From the NCBI GenBank assembly GCA_002682825.1, contig NOKP01000001.1:1118501-1182500 (forward strand): a stretch of 64,000 bases of DNA, given 5' to 3'. The notes below the pieces were generated by a model. That model did not search any database, had not been told where the DNA came from, and saw only the letters and a list, made by a program, of their open reading frames with translations. Below, piece by piece: positions 12,343-22,558 of the stretch. Position 1 is the first letter of the stretch; every line of letters begins with the position of its first letter. A program made the position numbers and the translations under genes. This DNA is from Neonectria sp. B-13. Lineage: Eukaryota > Ascomycota > Sordariomycetes > Hypocreales > Nectriaceae.

Positions 12343-12936
12343 AGCAAACCGAATCACTAAAAGGGGTGATTGGAGACGTGGAGGCGCGGAGTATGAATGC
12401 TGCCCGCCGCACTCGTCTCGTTCATGACTTGATCTTTCTTTGTATCCAGCGTTGCTTTTCTTTGCCTTCATTTTCCCCGAGTTACTTCTCGTCTGATACC
12501 CCCATATCTTTTACTTTTTTTTCGCACCGCATACGACTGGACATGGCTGGACGAACTCATCATTTACTATGTTAGAAGCAACTCCATCGGCAGCGTCTTG
12601 GCTCAGGCCTTACTGAGACAGACTGGAGAATACAAAAAACCATATACTTTGAATAAGCCATGCTTTGAATCTCAGCCCGAACTCGGACGCCGCGTGACCT
12701 CATGAAACCTCGTATGCTCTGCAATGCCAAGTGCGGTTTGCACGTGGGTATCGATGTAGATGCACTTGGGAGGCGTGGCTCAGCGCCCAGCCTCTCACCG
12801 CATTCGTGTCTCATGTCTCATGTCTCACCAGCCCATGCAAAGCCCCTCATTTCAACGTGTTAAACATTAGTTAGATACAGAGAATGTCCCACCGTAACGC
12901 CAGTGAAGATTTCTTCGGAATCGATCGGTGTTCGGC
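12343..12936. other. Convergent 3' intergenic region
   Basis: Lies between two gene 3' ends. T-rich stretches at about 12430-12530 suit a 3' UTR and polyadenylation region. No gene seen. Confidence 0.5.
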
Positions 12937-13861
12937 CTAAGGGCCCGAAGCTAGGGCTAGGCCATCGAGGATGTTACCGCCCAACGCATATATCATGTAG
13001 GCTGGGAGGACAATCCATGGGCCACTGGAGGAGAAGCCGGGTGAGATTGTGATTGACTTGAGACAGCGGGCGGTCAAGAACTTACTTGGGAAGAACCCAG
13101 AGGGTGAGGAGATCACGGGTAGTGTTGTGGCCAATGTTGTGATACCCGCTGTAGTACTCGTGCGCAACTACCGGGCGCAGTGTCAGTTCGCCACGGCCAT
13201 GGATCAAAGCAAGGGCACTACAAGTCGCATCTCACATACAGTAAAGCACCGTTTTGCTCAAGGTCATGACGGCGGCGCTGAAGCCTACGAGGACGGCCAG
13301 GGCGCCGCGACGGCCACCGAGCGAGGAGCGGGCGTTCTTGGTGGCGGGTTTCGCGCGCGACCAGAACAGGAACATGTAGACGAGGTACAGCAGGATCTCG
13401 ACAGCGTTGAGGGCGCTCTGGGCGCCGGAGAAGCCGTTCTTGTTGTCCCAGGCTATGCGGCTGTAGACATGGTCGATCTGGGCGTAGAGGCGGTAGGGCA
13501 CCCAGAGCGGCCAGTGCAGGTCGCCGCCCTCGAAGGTGCGCGGACGGCCGAGGATGTAGCCCGTGTCCCAGACGACGAGGGGTACGGAGATGGCGAGCCA
13601 GAGGAGGGTGAGGGTAGTTGGAGTATGCGCCCAGGCTGTGGCAGAAGGAGCTGCAGTCGAGGGCCGTCCTGAGCGCTTCTTGCTGGCGGTGCTGGTGGTG
13701 GACGACGACGACTGCTTACTGGCGGCGCTGCGGCGGCGCGTCGACGTCGACGTCGACGGAGTTACGGGGGGCGGCGGTTGTGCTGACGTCGGGTCCGGAG
13801 GCGGTGGAGTCGATTCCGGGGCGGCGCTGGTGGCGCGGGAGGAAGCGCGTGTGATAACCAT
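12937..13861 (-). CDS. EXPERA/emopamil-binding-like membrane protein
   Basis: Predicted multi-pass ER-type membrane protein, 263 residues. Exon 1 (13861..13240) has a Ser/Pro/Thr-rich N-terminal tail (MVITRASSRATS..) and membrane segments such as LTLLWLAISVPLVVWDTGYIL and LYLVYMFLFW. Introns 13239..13168 and 13085..13025 flank exon 2 (13167..13086; EYYSGYHNIGHN). Exon 3 (13024..12937) ends LPAYMIYALGGNILDGLALASG. The helix arrangement, the WDTGY motif and the terminal GGNIL segment match a fungal family I associate with EXPERA-type proteins, often mislabelled 'C6 transcription factor' in databases. Relatives such as EBP act on sterols, but that reaction cannot be inferred here. An in-frame extension to 13999 starts at GTG, so it was not used. 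Confidence 0.72.
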
Positions 13862-14509
13862 TGTGATTGATGCTGGGGGCGATTGATGTTGATATGTCGA
13901 TATGTGGGTTTGGTGTTGTCGGTCGAGGGAAAGTAAACAAAAGAGGGAAGAGACGGAGCCACTGAAGGAGGGGGAACGACGGGAGGGATAACTACACACG
14001 GATTGGACACCTCAGGGCCTAAGAGGGCCGCGTCTATGGGGGCATCCAGGGCCGTCCACGGGATCTAGAGGACGGGAGCCAGGAACCGAATACGATCAGC
14101 GCATGAGAGCCGTCTAAGCTACCTTGGGAGCAACCAGAGCCCATGACGCCGCTGGAAACCTGCCACTTTGTGGGTGGACCGGCTTCAACTGGTGGGCGGC
14201 AACTCTGGCATCCGACGGGACGGTGGAACCGTGTGATCCGAGTCGAGTCGCTTTGGCGGCGGGATGAAGAGCACTAAGCTTCCAGGGGGGTTAGGCGGTG
14301 GACCCCCCCGCATTCTGTGTCTTGGTAGCCAAGGCTTAGTATGAGATTTGCCCTCATGGTGGCCTTGGGACTGGATGAGATCGATTGATCATGGGACCGG
14401 GTCCATCCGATCGAGTTTAGCCGATGGTTGACATCCAACCGAAGTATTCAAGTGCTACACTCTCATCTCAGAATACCCTATCATCATCATCCATCATGTT
14501 CAGTTATAG
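13862..14509. other. Intergenic region
   Basis: Upstream region of the EXPERA-like gene and 3' flank of the DUF924 gene. No supported gene or distinct motif. Confidence 0.45.
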
Positions 14510-15368
14510 TCACCCCCCGAACGTCTCCCCTCCGTTCTCCAGATATTCCGTCTCCGCCGCCGTCGTCTCCCGACCCAGCGCCTTGTTGCGGTGCGGATAC
14601 CGCCCAAACTGCTCGATAATGACCTGATGCCTCTTCTCGAACGCGATATACGTCTCGGCCATGGCCTTGGCCGCTTCCGCGTCCCGCTGCACAACCTCCC
14701 TCGCCTTCTTCTCCAGCCGATCCGCGTCCGGAGCACTCGGCCCCTCGGCCAGGCCCTCTATATCCTTCGCGAGCAAGGCAAATCCTTCCACGCACTTCTC
14801 GTGGCCGGTGGCCGACTCGGAGTGCATCAGCGGAATGTAGAACCAGTTGCGGTACGCAAAGTGCCACCGCGTCTCCGGGTCCTGCGTCGGCATGCCCTGC
14901 TCCATCGCCGCGAGGGCGACCTGCTGCGCGATGGGGTCGAAGAAGTTGAAGACGATGTTCGACTCCGCGCCTCGGTAGCAGTTGCGCGTGATTTGGTCCA
15001 GGAGCAGAATGATGCTCAGCCAGTCCAGTGGCCCCTGGGGCTGAGCGACACTCAGGATGTCCTCGCCCGTGGTTGCGCCTGATTCTCGGATTGCCTCGAG
15101 GGCTGGGGCGAATCGTTGACTAGGGATGGATATGTGAGCAACCTCGATTCATTCCCTCGTCGTCACAATTGGAGAGCACTTACACGCAGATGCGGTCGAG
15201 TTCCTCGCCGCCCATAAACCACCGGCGGGAATGCTCCTGCTTTGGCATGACAAAGTCATCCTCGTGATCAAGGTGCTCAAACCAGAACTCCCGCAGATTT
15301 TGGAACAGAGCTGGCGTAAGGTGTTGCTCAAGAACACTCAAGTTCTTCTCCTGCCCTTGAGAAGCCAT
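14510..15368 (-). CDS. DUF924 family protein
   Basis: Protein of unknown function from a family found in bacteria and fungi. Exon 1 as annotated is 15368..15184 (MASQGQEKNLSVLEQHLTP.., LREFWFEHLDHEDDFVMP), followed by a 64-nt intron (15183..15120). Exon 2 (15119..14510) holds QRFAPALEAIRESG, the family core PLDWLSIILLLDQITRNCYRG, and RHQVIIEQFGRYPHRNKALGRE near the C terminus. That gives 264 residues. The frame is open upstream, with an ATG at 15560 that would add 64 residues rich in Arg/Ser/Ala with a hydrophobic start (MLVSLIILFMSW). This could be a mitochondrial or membrane-targeting extension, so the start is unresolved. The core carries no membrane span. Family confident; function unknown. 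Confidence 0.82.
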
Positions 15369-16243
15369 GGTATCGCGAGCTTGTGCTGTTGTCGAAGCAA
15401 AGGAAGCGAAGCTTGCCTGTCGCGGTTTTGGCGCAGACAAGGATGGGCGAGAGGTTGAAATGGCTGGCGTCGTCAATTGAGAGACGACAGCGCGATGATC
15501 TGCGTCCCTGTTCAGCGACGGAATCCACGACATGAAAAGGATGATGAGAGAGACCAACATGCTGAGCGTAGTGCTGTGCTTTTGAGGATGCTCGACACTC
15601 TCACTGATGTCCTCATTGCTACTGACCAGTAGACTTACTTGAACTGATAACCTCACAGGGACTCTGTTCGAGAAGAAAAAGAGATCGTGAACGGACACGC
15701 AAGCCTACATATAGACCCGGGGGCGTTTTACTCTAGGTTAGTTCCGTTTTGGCACTAACATCTCGGCATTTGCCAAGACTTCCGACTCCCGACTCCCCAC
15801 CATTCGCCACCGGCTCCTCGCGTCTGCTTTCGGCCGCCGATCGATGTGGATGACCATGAGGGATGAATTAATTGCATTCAACATTAATGGATATTCCAAT
15901 GTCTCAGCCACGTGGAACATCTACGAGTTCATTCTTCACTCATCAGGCTAGTGCTCTTAAGAAAAACACTATCACTAGATTCACGCGGAGGGACACTGGA
16001 GCCATCGCGAGCCTCACAGAAGTTGAAGATGAGCGAAATGCATTGAATTCAGGAAGGTCATAATCTGCAACAAACTTGCAGCAAACGCCCGAACGCCCAA
16101 ACGCCCAAACGCCCAGCATTCAAACTGAAAGGGCTTCTATACCATATCCTGTTTGTTTCTCCCAGTTCATGTGGTCTCGAGACGACCGAGCGAACAACTT
16201 CCTCGTCTACAAGTTCACACAGCGTTGCAATACAATGTCTCGT
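15369..16243. other. Intergenic region with short tandem repeat
   Basis: Contains the possible 5' extension of the DUF924 gene (to 15560), a minus-strand TATA-like TCTATATG near 15708-15715, and an 8-bp tandem repeat at 16083-16114. No other gene seen. Confidence 0.4.
16083..16114. repeat. Tandem 8-bp repeat, four copies
   Basis: Four consecutive copies of (A/G)AACGCCC, the second with a G at position 1. Too short to call a minisatellite family member. Confidence 0.8.
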
Positions 16244-17992
16244 CTAAAAAGGTTTGCCTTGGCTGTGCTTGTCAACCACGAAGCTCAAAAGGGCAGGCTC
16301 TGCTTCTATGTTAGAATAGCAACTCGACAGCGGCGAATGGAGAGGTACTTACTGCGCTTTCCCACGTAGTGGCCCACGCCCTGGAATTTCATCAGGGTGA
16401 GGTTGTCCACAGTCTTGAACATGCCGACGTCCATGGTGTCATACAAGGCGTTTTTATCCTTGTAGCCGCTGCGAATACGAGGAATGGGGAGCGGCTCGTA
16501 CTTGGCATCCTTGAACTTCTTCTGGCTGGACCAGTTGATGCCCTCCGCGATTTGGCGAAGTCCAATGTGGTTGGTGATGATATCTAGGAATGGGGTTAGT
16601 ATGTTGGTTTGGGAAAGGCGAGTGTATGTCGAAGGGTACTTACCAGCATCGCCACCCAAGATCAGAGTCCGGATACCAGACTTGACGATGTATTCAAGAT
16701 CAGGAAGAGACGATCGGATGACTAGATCCAGGTTAGCTGCGAATTCGTCGATGAGGGTATGCTTGAGGTTATACACTAGGATTAGGGGCTAGGGCATTTG
16801 CTGTTACTTACCATCTTGGCTGGCCCAGAACTTGTCGTGGATTTGCAGATTGTATGGCGTGTAGTTGATCTTCTTGTCATTGATATCGCCGCCAGTGAGG
16901 CCCATCTTCTTCTGGACTGAGCTCTCGTTCAACCAGCGGGCTTCCTTGCTGTTGTGCATGGCGTAGATCTGGTAATTGATCGAGTCGTCCTTACGTGGCT
17001 TGCGGACATCTTGCAGGTCAACCTTGCGGCCCAGCTTAGGCAGTCGACGCTGAGCCACGCCATCGGTGAGGTTCTTCCAAAGCTCCTTGTGCTCCTGGAC
17101 TTCCTTCTCGCAGTCCATATACTTGACCTTTCCGCACTTGTTCCAGCGCTCCTCGTATTTCTTGGTGAACTCTTTCTTGAGAAGATCGCGGTCCTTGCGG
17201 CTGATGATCTCGGCGTAGCCGTTTTCGTTGGCGTAGTCGATGGCCGCCTTGTGCTGCAGGGTAAGGTCCAGGTGAGGGCTGTCCAGGCCGAGGCTCTCGA
17301 GCCGGATGTATGAGTAGCCGGGCTCGCACTCTTTATTCTTCAGGCATTGCTCGTTCTTCTTGAGGATCTGGGCTCCGAGGGAAGTGGCGAGATGGGCGCC
17401 GTAGTCAACGCCCCAGATGCCGATGTTTGCCCATGAGTAAGTGGGAAACTCGTTGAAGAATTTGCGGAGGAACTCCATCATGTATTCGGTGGCGGTCTCG
17501 GTTGTGTCGACGTAGGTGTTTCCCTTGCTGAAGCCGGTGTTGATGGGTGAGTCGACGTAGAGAATGTCGGCCCACTCGTTGATGCTATACTTGTTGGCAA
17601 CAGTCTTGCCCTTCTTGACATCGATCTTGCAGGGACCAGAGCCATCGAGCATGGCGTAGGAAGAAGCCATGCCGGGGCCGCCTCCAATGTATATGAGGAG
17701 GTTGCGCTCGGCAGCAATCTGTCGTGACTCGATGATGTGGAACCACATCTTGGACTGTTCATCTGTAGCAGCATGTTAGTCTTGGGAGATCTCGGGTGGG
17801 GTTTGCGTGAGGAAGAAACTTACTGTCTTCGCCGACCTTGATGAAGCCAACATGATTGGGGACTTTCTTGTTCTTCTCGCAAAGTCTGGTGTTGTTCACG
17901 TACTGCGCGTTCTTGGTCTCGACGAGGTCCACGCAAGCAGCGTAAGGAACCATCGCACCGAGCACAAGGGCGGAGATGATTGATGGACGCAT
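16244..17992 (-). CDS. Secreted S10 serine carboxypeptidase homologue lacking the catalytic Ser
   Basis: Fungal carboxypeptidase S1-type protein, 512 residues. Exons: 17992..17824, 17762..16812, 16775..16644, 16583..16353, 16299..16244; every junction is phase 1. It begins with a signal peptide (MRPSIISALVLGAMVPYAACV). The oxyanion-hole motif is present as YIGGGPG (residues 81-87), the acid segment as LGGDAD (about 414-418), formed exactly across an intron, and the His motif as GVGHYVG (486-492). The nucleophile motif, normally G-E-S-Y-(A/G)-G, reads WGVDYGAH, so Asp176 replaces Ser. Peptidase activity by the usual mechanism is therefore unlikely. The 36-nt intron at 16811..16776 is unusually short; retaining it gives a stop within two codons. 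It could be a secreted pseudoenzyme, a binder or a decaying paralogue. Confidence 0.85.
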
Positions 17993-20900
17993 GATGTCAA
18001 ATGTGGGAAGGGTAAGAGGAAGTATGAAGTGGGATGGATTGGGTAGGGTATGGTGAGTGTAGATTGATTGGTGTGGGTGAATTGGTGTGTGATGGGAAGT
18101 GTTGGTGGTTGTTGGTGATGCTTGTCGATGGTGTCAACAGCGAAAAGTGTAAAGTTTGGACGAATATAGTGTCAAGCTGATGGTATTGGAGAGGAAGTTG
18201 ATCTAAAGATAGAAATGGCATACGCTGTGACTTTATACTGGAAATCTACAAAGGTTTCTCCGTCTACCTTTCTCCGAGGTGCTTCCTTGGTGACCTTGAT
18301 GCTTCATTTCCAACCTGGATGGTTGAGGGTATCACGGCGGCCAGACGAATTGACTTTGCATACTCTACCAGTAGAAGTAAAACCTTGGGCAGACCATACC
18401 CCGATAAAATGACAAACCATACCCTGATAATAGGATAAACTATACTGGAAAGTCTCTTTGTGTCTGATTGGCCATGTCAACGGCTGGACCTACTGCAGCA
18501 TGTCGTTCCTGTTCCGTCCAGCGTCTGGTACGTACCACATCGTCGCATTGCGAACTTACTACTAAGGTAATAATTAGCAGGCCGACCTACATAGAGGCGG
18601 GTCTGATTTCAGTTTGCCCGCAATGACTGACTCAGCCAGACCTTGAGAGAAGAGTTTGTCACTGTGGGACTTAGTGCATGGCTCCAGGGAAAATGCGGGC
18701 GCCCGGCGTGATGGAGAGAGCCAGAGTCGGACAGGCCATGGGAGATATCGGACGAGAACCGAACGGCCATCCGGCCAGATGCTGGGATGCTGGGTCACAG
18801 ATTCCGCGCCGTCCAAAGTCAAAAGCCGGGGAACAAAAAAAGAACCCAGCACGACTCCGACTCCTTTTTTTTGTTTTTTGCATGGTCGTGTCCATGGCCG
18901 CCGGGCCAGGGCTTGCTTTTGCGGCGATCGGTCAGCGCTGAATCTCCGTTTACCTGGCACTGGTCATAATCACACCACGCATGGCACGCAGCATTAGGCC
19001 GCCCCGACTTTTGATCTCACTCCCCGCACGCAGCTTCTGGGATATCCTTGTAGACGTCAACCACTGCCGTGTCAACGTGTGGAGGACTGTGGAGGACAGT
19101 TGAGATGAGACATAACCTGCGCGCGTCCTGAGGGGACGGAGGGGGGAGTCTTGGATAATTTGAGCCTCAATGGCCACATGGGCTGATGGGCTACTCGCGT
19201 GCGGATGAGGCGTCGTTCGGGGCAGCGGCTATCGTTGTTTAGTACAAACAGGTCGTTTCGGGTAAGGCCTTGAAGACGATGTTCGACATGATGCTGGTCA
19301 GCCGCAAGTCGTGGTGCTTGGCCTGTGTCATCACCGCTCGGGCATCCTGGAGCGTGATCTCAAGCACAAATCCCAGGGCCCGTTTATGCTGAGGAGACGA
19401 ACTAAAGTTATGGACCCGGATCCGACCGACAAGGTTTCACAGTTGGGCCTGGGGGCCTGAGACGGAGCGTCATGTTCTGTTGGTGGCGCACCTGGATCGA
19501 CAACGTCGTAGGCCAAGCGAACCCGTTGAAAGGGGCTTTAGGTGGCTTTCCACCAGAGGAACTTGGCAAACAGAGGAGCATGGCAGATTTGGAATACGAT
19601 AGTCCCGTTCGCTGAATCCATCTGAGGCGTTAGAACCAGAGCTCCGGATGCCCGCCGAGCCGCACAGAACGCTCAGACGCGGGTTCTGGAACAAGCTGCG
19701 GCTCGCACAGTCTGGCTGACGCTAATCTGCCACGCTTGGCTGGCTGTCGTTAGAGATTTGGCCCCCTGCGATTTCTTCAGTGGTTAAGATCTCCTCCGTC
19801 TCGTCATCCACGTTGGTGGCGTTGATTCAAGTCAGGGCAGACTCGGGTCCGCACCAGACAGCCCTGGTGGGCTTTGACCAAGCTTCTCTCGCCAGGGCCA
19901 CGGGATGGGCGTCTTTTATTAGCAGTGGAGGCCTTGGGGGGGCTTGAGTCTTGAGATTTGAGGCTTCTGGCGAAGGCCCCGTAGCTGAGAGATCCTGTCG
20001 TGCCCCGTCTTTTTGGAGACCGATCAGTGCAGCGATGGTAAGGATGTGACTTGTCGTGTGGGCATCGCAAGCGCATGCCGTGGAGCAGGCTTCTCCGCAT
20101 ACAGCGCGCAACGCGATGCATGCTCACATCTAGGACGATCTCCGTCATACGTGGATGCATCATGTTGATATCCACGCCGGCTTTCCCCTGGATGAATCGC
20201 CCTTGCAAGCTTTACCTAGGATAATGCCCCAGTGAAGCCAGAGTGAAGCCAGAGCCAACCGCATGCGCATCCGTCCTGCGGAGATGGGCTCAGGTCCACT
20301 GCGACTGACTCGCGCCTCACTGAGGTCCATCACCTCCTGCGGCTCACGCATCTCCCCCACCCGGAAGAGGCTGCCTGAGCTTACAAGCCTCACAAGCCTC
20401 ACAAGCCTTGCAAGCCTCACAGAAACGGGCTTCAATCCGTGCTACTGCGCTCATCCGTCTCTCTTCCAGCTGCTAGCCTCGAAGACGCAAGCCGGGTTTT
20501 GGTCCGCCTCTGATTCTGATTCTAGGCCCTTGGCCATCCGCCATCTCGTGGGCCACGTTTTTGACACGCCCCTTTCTCGCTCGATAAGGCTCGATAGGGC
20601 TCGATAGGCGTCGCGCGTGTCTTTGATTTGCTGGATTGCTTGTCAATGCAAAAAAACCCAAGGCCACGGCCAGAGCCAACGGTGCGCCCGTCTCGGGCCG
20701 GCGGAGCGCAGATCGCCTCACATCCGGACGGGAGCCGCTCCTCGGACATGATGCGGAGGCAGCGTCACTGATGCTGCTGCCATTTCGCTTTGACTCTTTG
20801 GATGAACCAACGCAAAAGACCCCGGAAAAACTCACATGCGGTCTGGGCAACGTCGTACTCGTCCGTCCGGGGAGCCAGCTGCCCGGCCGCACGGCAGGTT

Positions 20901-21313
20901 TTACATGCCATGGGACGCAATGCTGCACGCTGCACGGCCGAGTCGCGAGCCCCTAGTGATCGCCCGCGGCCCGCTATGTTGCGGATCCGAACCCTGGCGT
21001 CCATGATCCTTGGAGGCTTGTGAGCCTGGGAGTCCCATGGGCTGTAGGATGTACAGTAGGCCCGGTATACACGACATCAGGTCCCTGGGGCGTCGTCGTG
21101 GGCTCGTGGGCTCGTAAGCTCGTGAGCTCGTGGCGTCGCCGTGCCTCTAGCGTCGATGGTTTTGAATATCTATACTGCACTCCCCTGCGTGGCTGCGCTT
21201 CTTTGTCGCTGGATCTCTCTTTGTGCGTCTTGTTAACCGTCAACGAATCCGACAACAACCCGCCCCTTACGCTCTCTTCGAGGTCTGCAGAGCCTCACCA
21301 ACCCGCCGCCGAC
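17993..21313. other. 3.3-kb intergenic region without a supported gene
   Basis: Several overlapping open frames on both strands lack domains, signal peptides or splice logic. A 9-bp tandem repeat is at 20382-20417. The distal 300 nt, with repeated GCTCGTGG-like words around 21095-21135, is the likely promoter and leader of the next gene. Confidence 0.5.
20382..20417. repeat. Tandem 9-bp repeat, four copies
   Basis: Four copies of a CACAAGCCT-like unit; the first and last copies differ by one or two bases. Non-coding context. Confidence 0.8.
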
Positions 21314-22558
21314 ATGACGGGCCTTTTGATCCCCGACCACTATAGGCCAGTGAAGCCGGGCAAGAATGATATGAACATTGCGAGTATCGCCTGGGGCGTG
21401 TCCATGGGTATCTGCATCTTCACCGCATCCAAGGGAATCCAACAGACCATCAACTCATGGAAGCGAGGCCGGAAGATGAACCCCTATGTCATTTTGCTTT
21501 GGATGGAATGGACCAGCAGTACCTGCATGAGCGCCCTCGTGTGGTGCTATCTACGCGGATTCATCGAACCTGGCTTCCCTTTCTTCTTCGTCATTGGTAT
21601 GTCAACGCCGTCTGCTACCAACACTGTTGTCTCTCAGCCACTTACCCGTTTGTGTAGTTGTTCTCTGGTCCGTACAGATCCAGGCCCTCATTCAAATCAT
21701 CATCAACCGTATCGCTATTCTCATGGTAAATCGACACGAAGCGAAGAAGCTCAAAATCATTGCGTTCTTCATCATGCTGTGCATCAACATCAGCGTCTTC
21801 TGCATCTGGGTCCCCGCTCGTCTACAAATCAACTCGACTTGGATTAAAGTCAACAGCATCTGGGATCGATGTGAAAAGGTCATTTTCCTACTTGTTGACG
21901 CCGGCCTCAACCTTTACTTCATTTACCTCGTACGAACCCGCCTGATCAACAACGGTCTGACCAAGTACGGCCGGCTTTTCCGTTTCAACCTTCTCATGAT
22001 TGGTCTTTCTATGACCATGGACGTGAGTTCTCGCCGCCCCCGGGAACCAATTCGATTCGTGCTAACCATCTGCAGGTCCTGTTGATTGCGATGATGTCTC
22101 TTCCCAATGACATTGTGTTAGTCTTTGCTCAACCACCGTAACAGATGTCATCAGCTAACTTTGCCCACAGTTACCTCCAGTTCCATCCCCTGGCATATCT
22201 TGTCAAGGTCCATATCGAGATGAACATGGCCGAACTCATCACCAAGGTGGTCAAGGCCAGCAACCCCTCCGGCTACCCAGACTACTCCGGTTCCCGATCT
22301 CAACCCACCAACGGCAAGAGCTCAGGCCGCAAGACTGGCAGCAAGCACAACGCATCCATGTTCCCCGGCGGAAACACCACTTTCATCCAGGCTGGAGGCG
22401 AAGGCATCGAACTGTCCAACCGAGACATCGGCGGAATCCAGAAGACGACGACGACCCAGGTTGTGGTCAAGCAGAATTCGTCGGGATACGACGAGCAGGA
22501 CCTTCACAGCGAGTCGAGCTCTACACGGCAACTGAAGAAGGAGCATTTCCCTGTATGA
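21314..22558 (+). CDS. Conserved fungal multi-pass integral membrane protein
   Basis: About 358 residues. Exons 21314..21596, 21658..22022, 22076..22116 and 22171..22558, all consistent in phase. Roughly seven hydrophobic segments are visible, for example IASIAWGVSMGICIF, VVLWSVQIQALIQIIINRIAI and IAFFIMLCINISVFCIW. Between them is the family-like stretch WVPARLQIN, and after them GLTKYGRLFRFN and YLQFHPLAYLVKVHIEMNMAELI. A hydrophilic Ser/Gly/Gln-rich C-terminal tail of about 110 residues follows. The topology resembles a receptor-like 7TM protein, but it lacks a CFEM domain and is not a recognisable Pth11-class GPCR. I recognise it as a widespread ascomycete family of unknown function. The frame is open upstream to 21020 but has no ATG there, so 21314 is the start. 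Confidence 0.8.
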
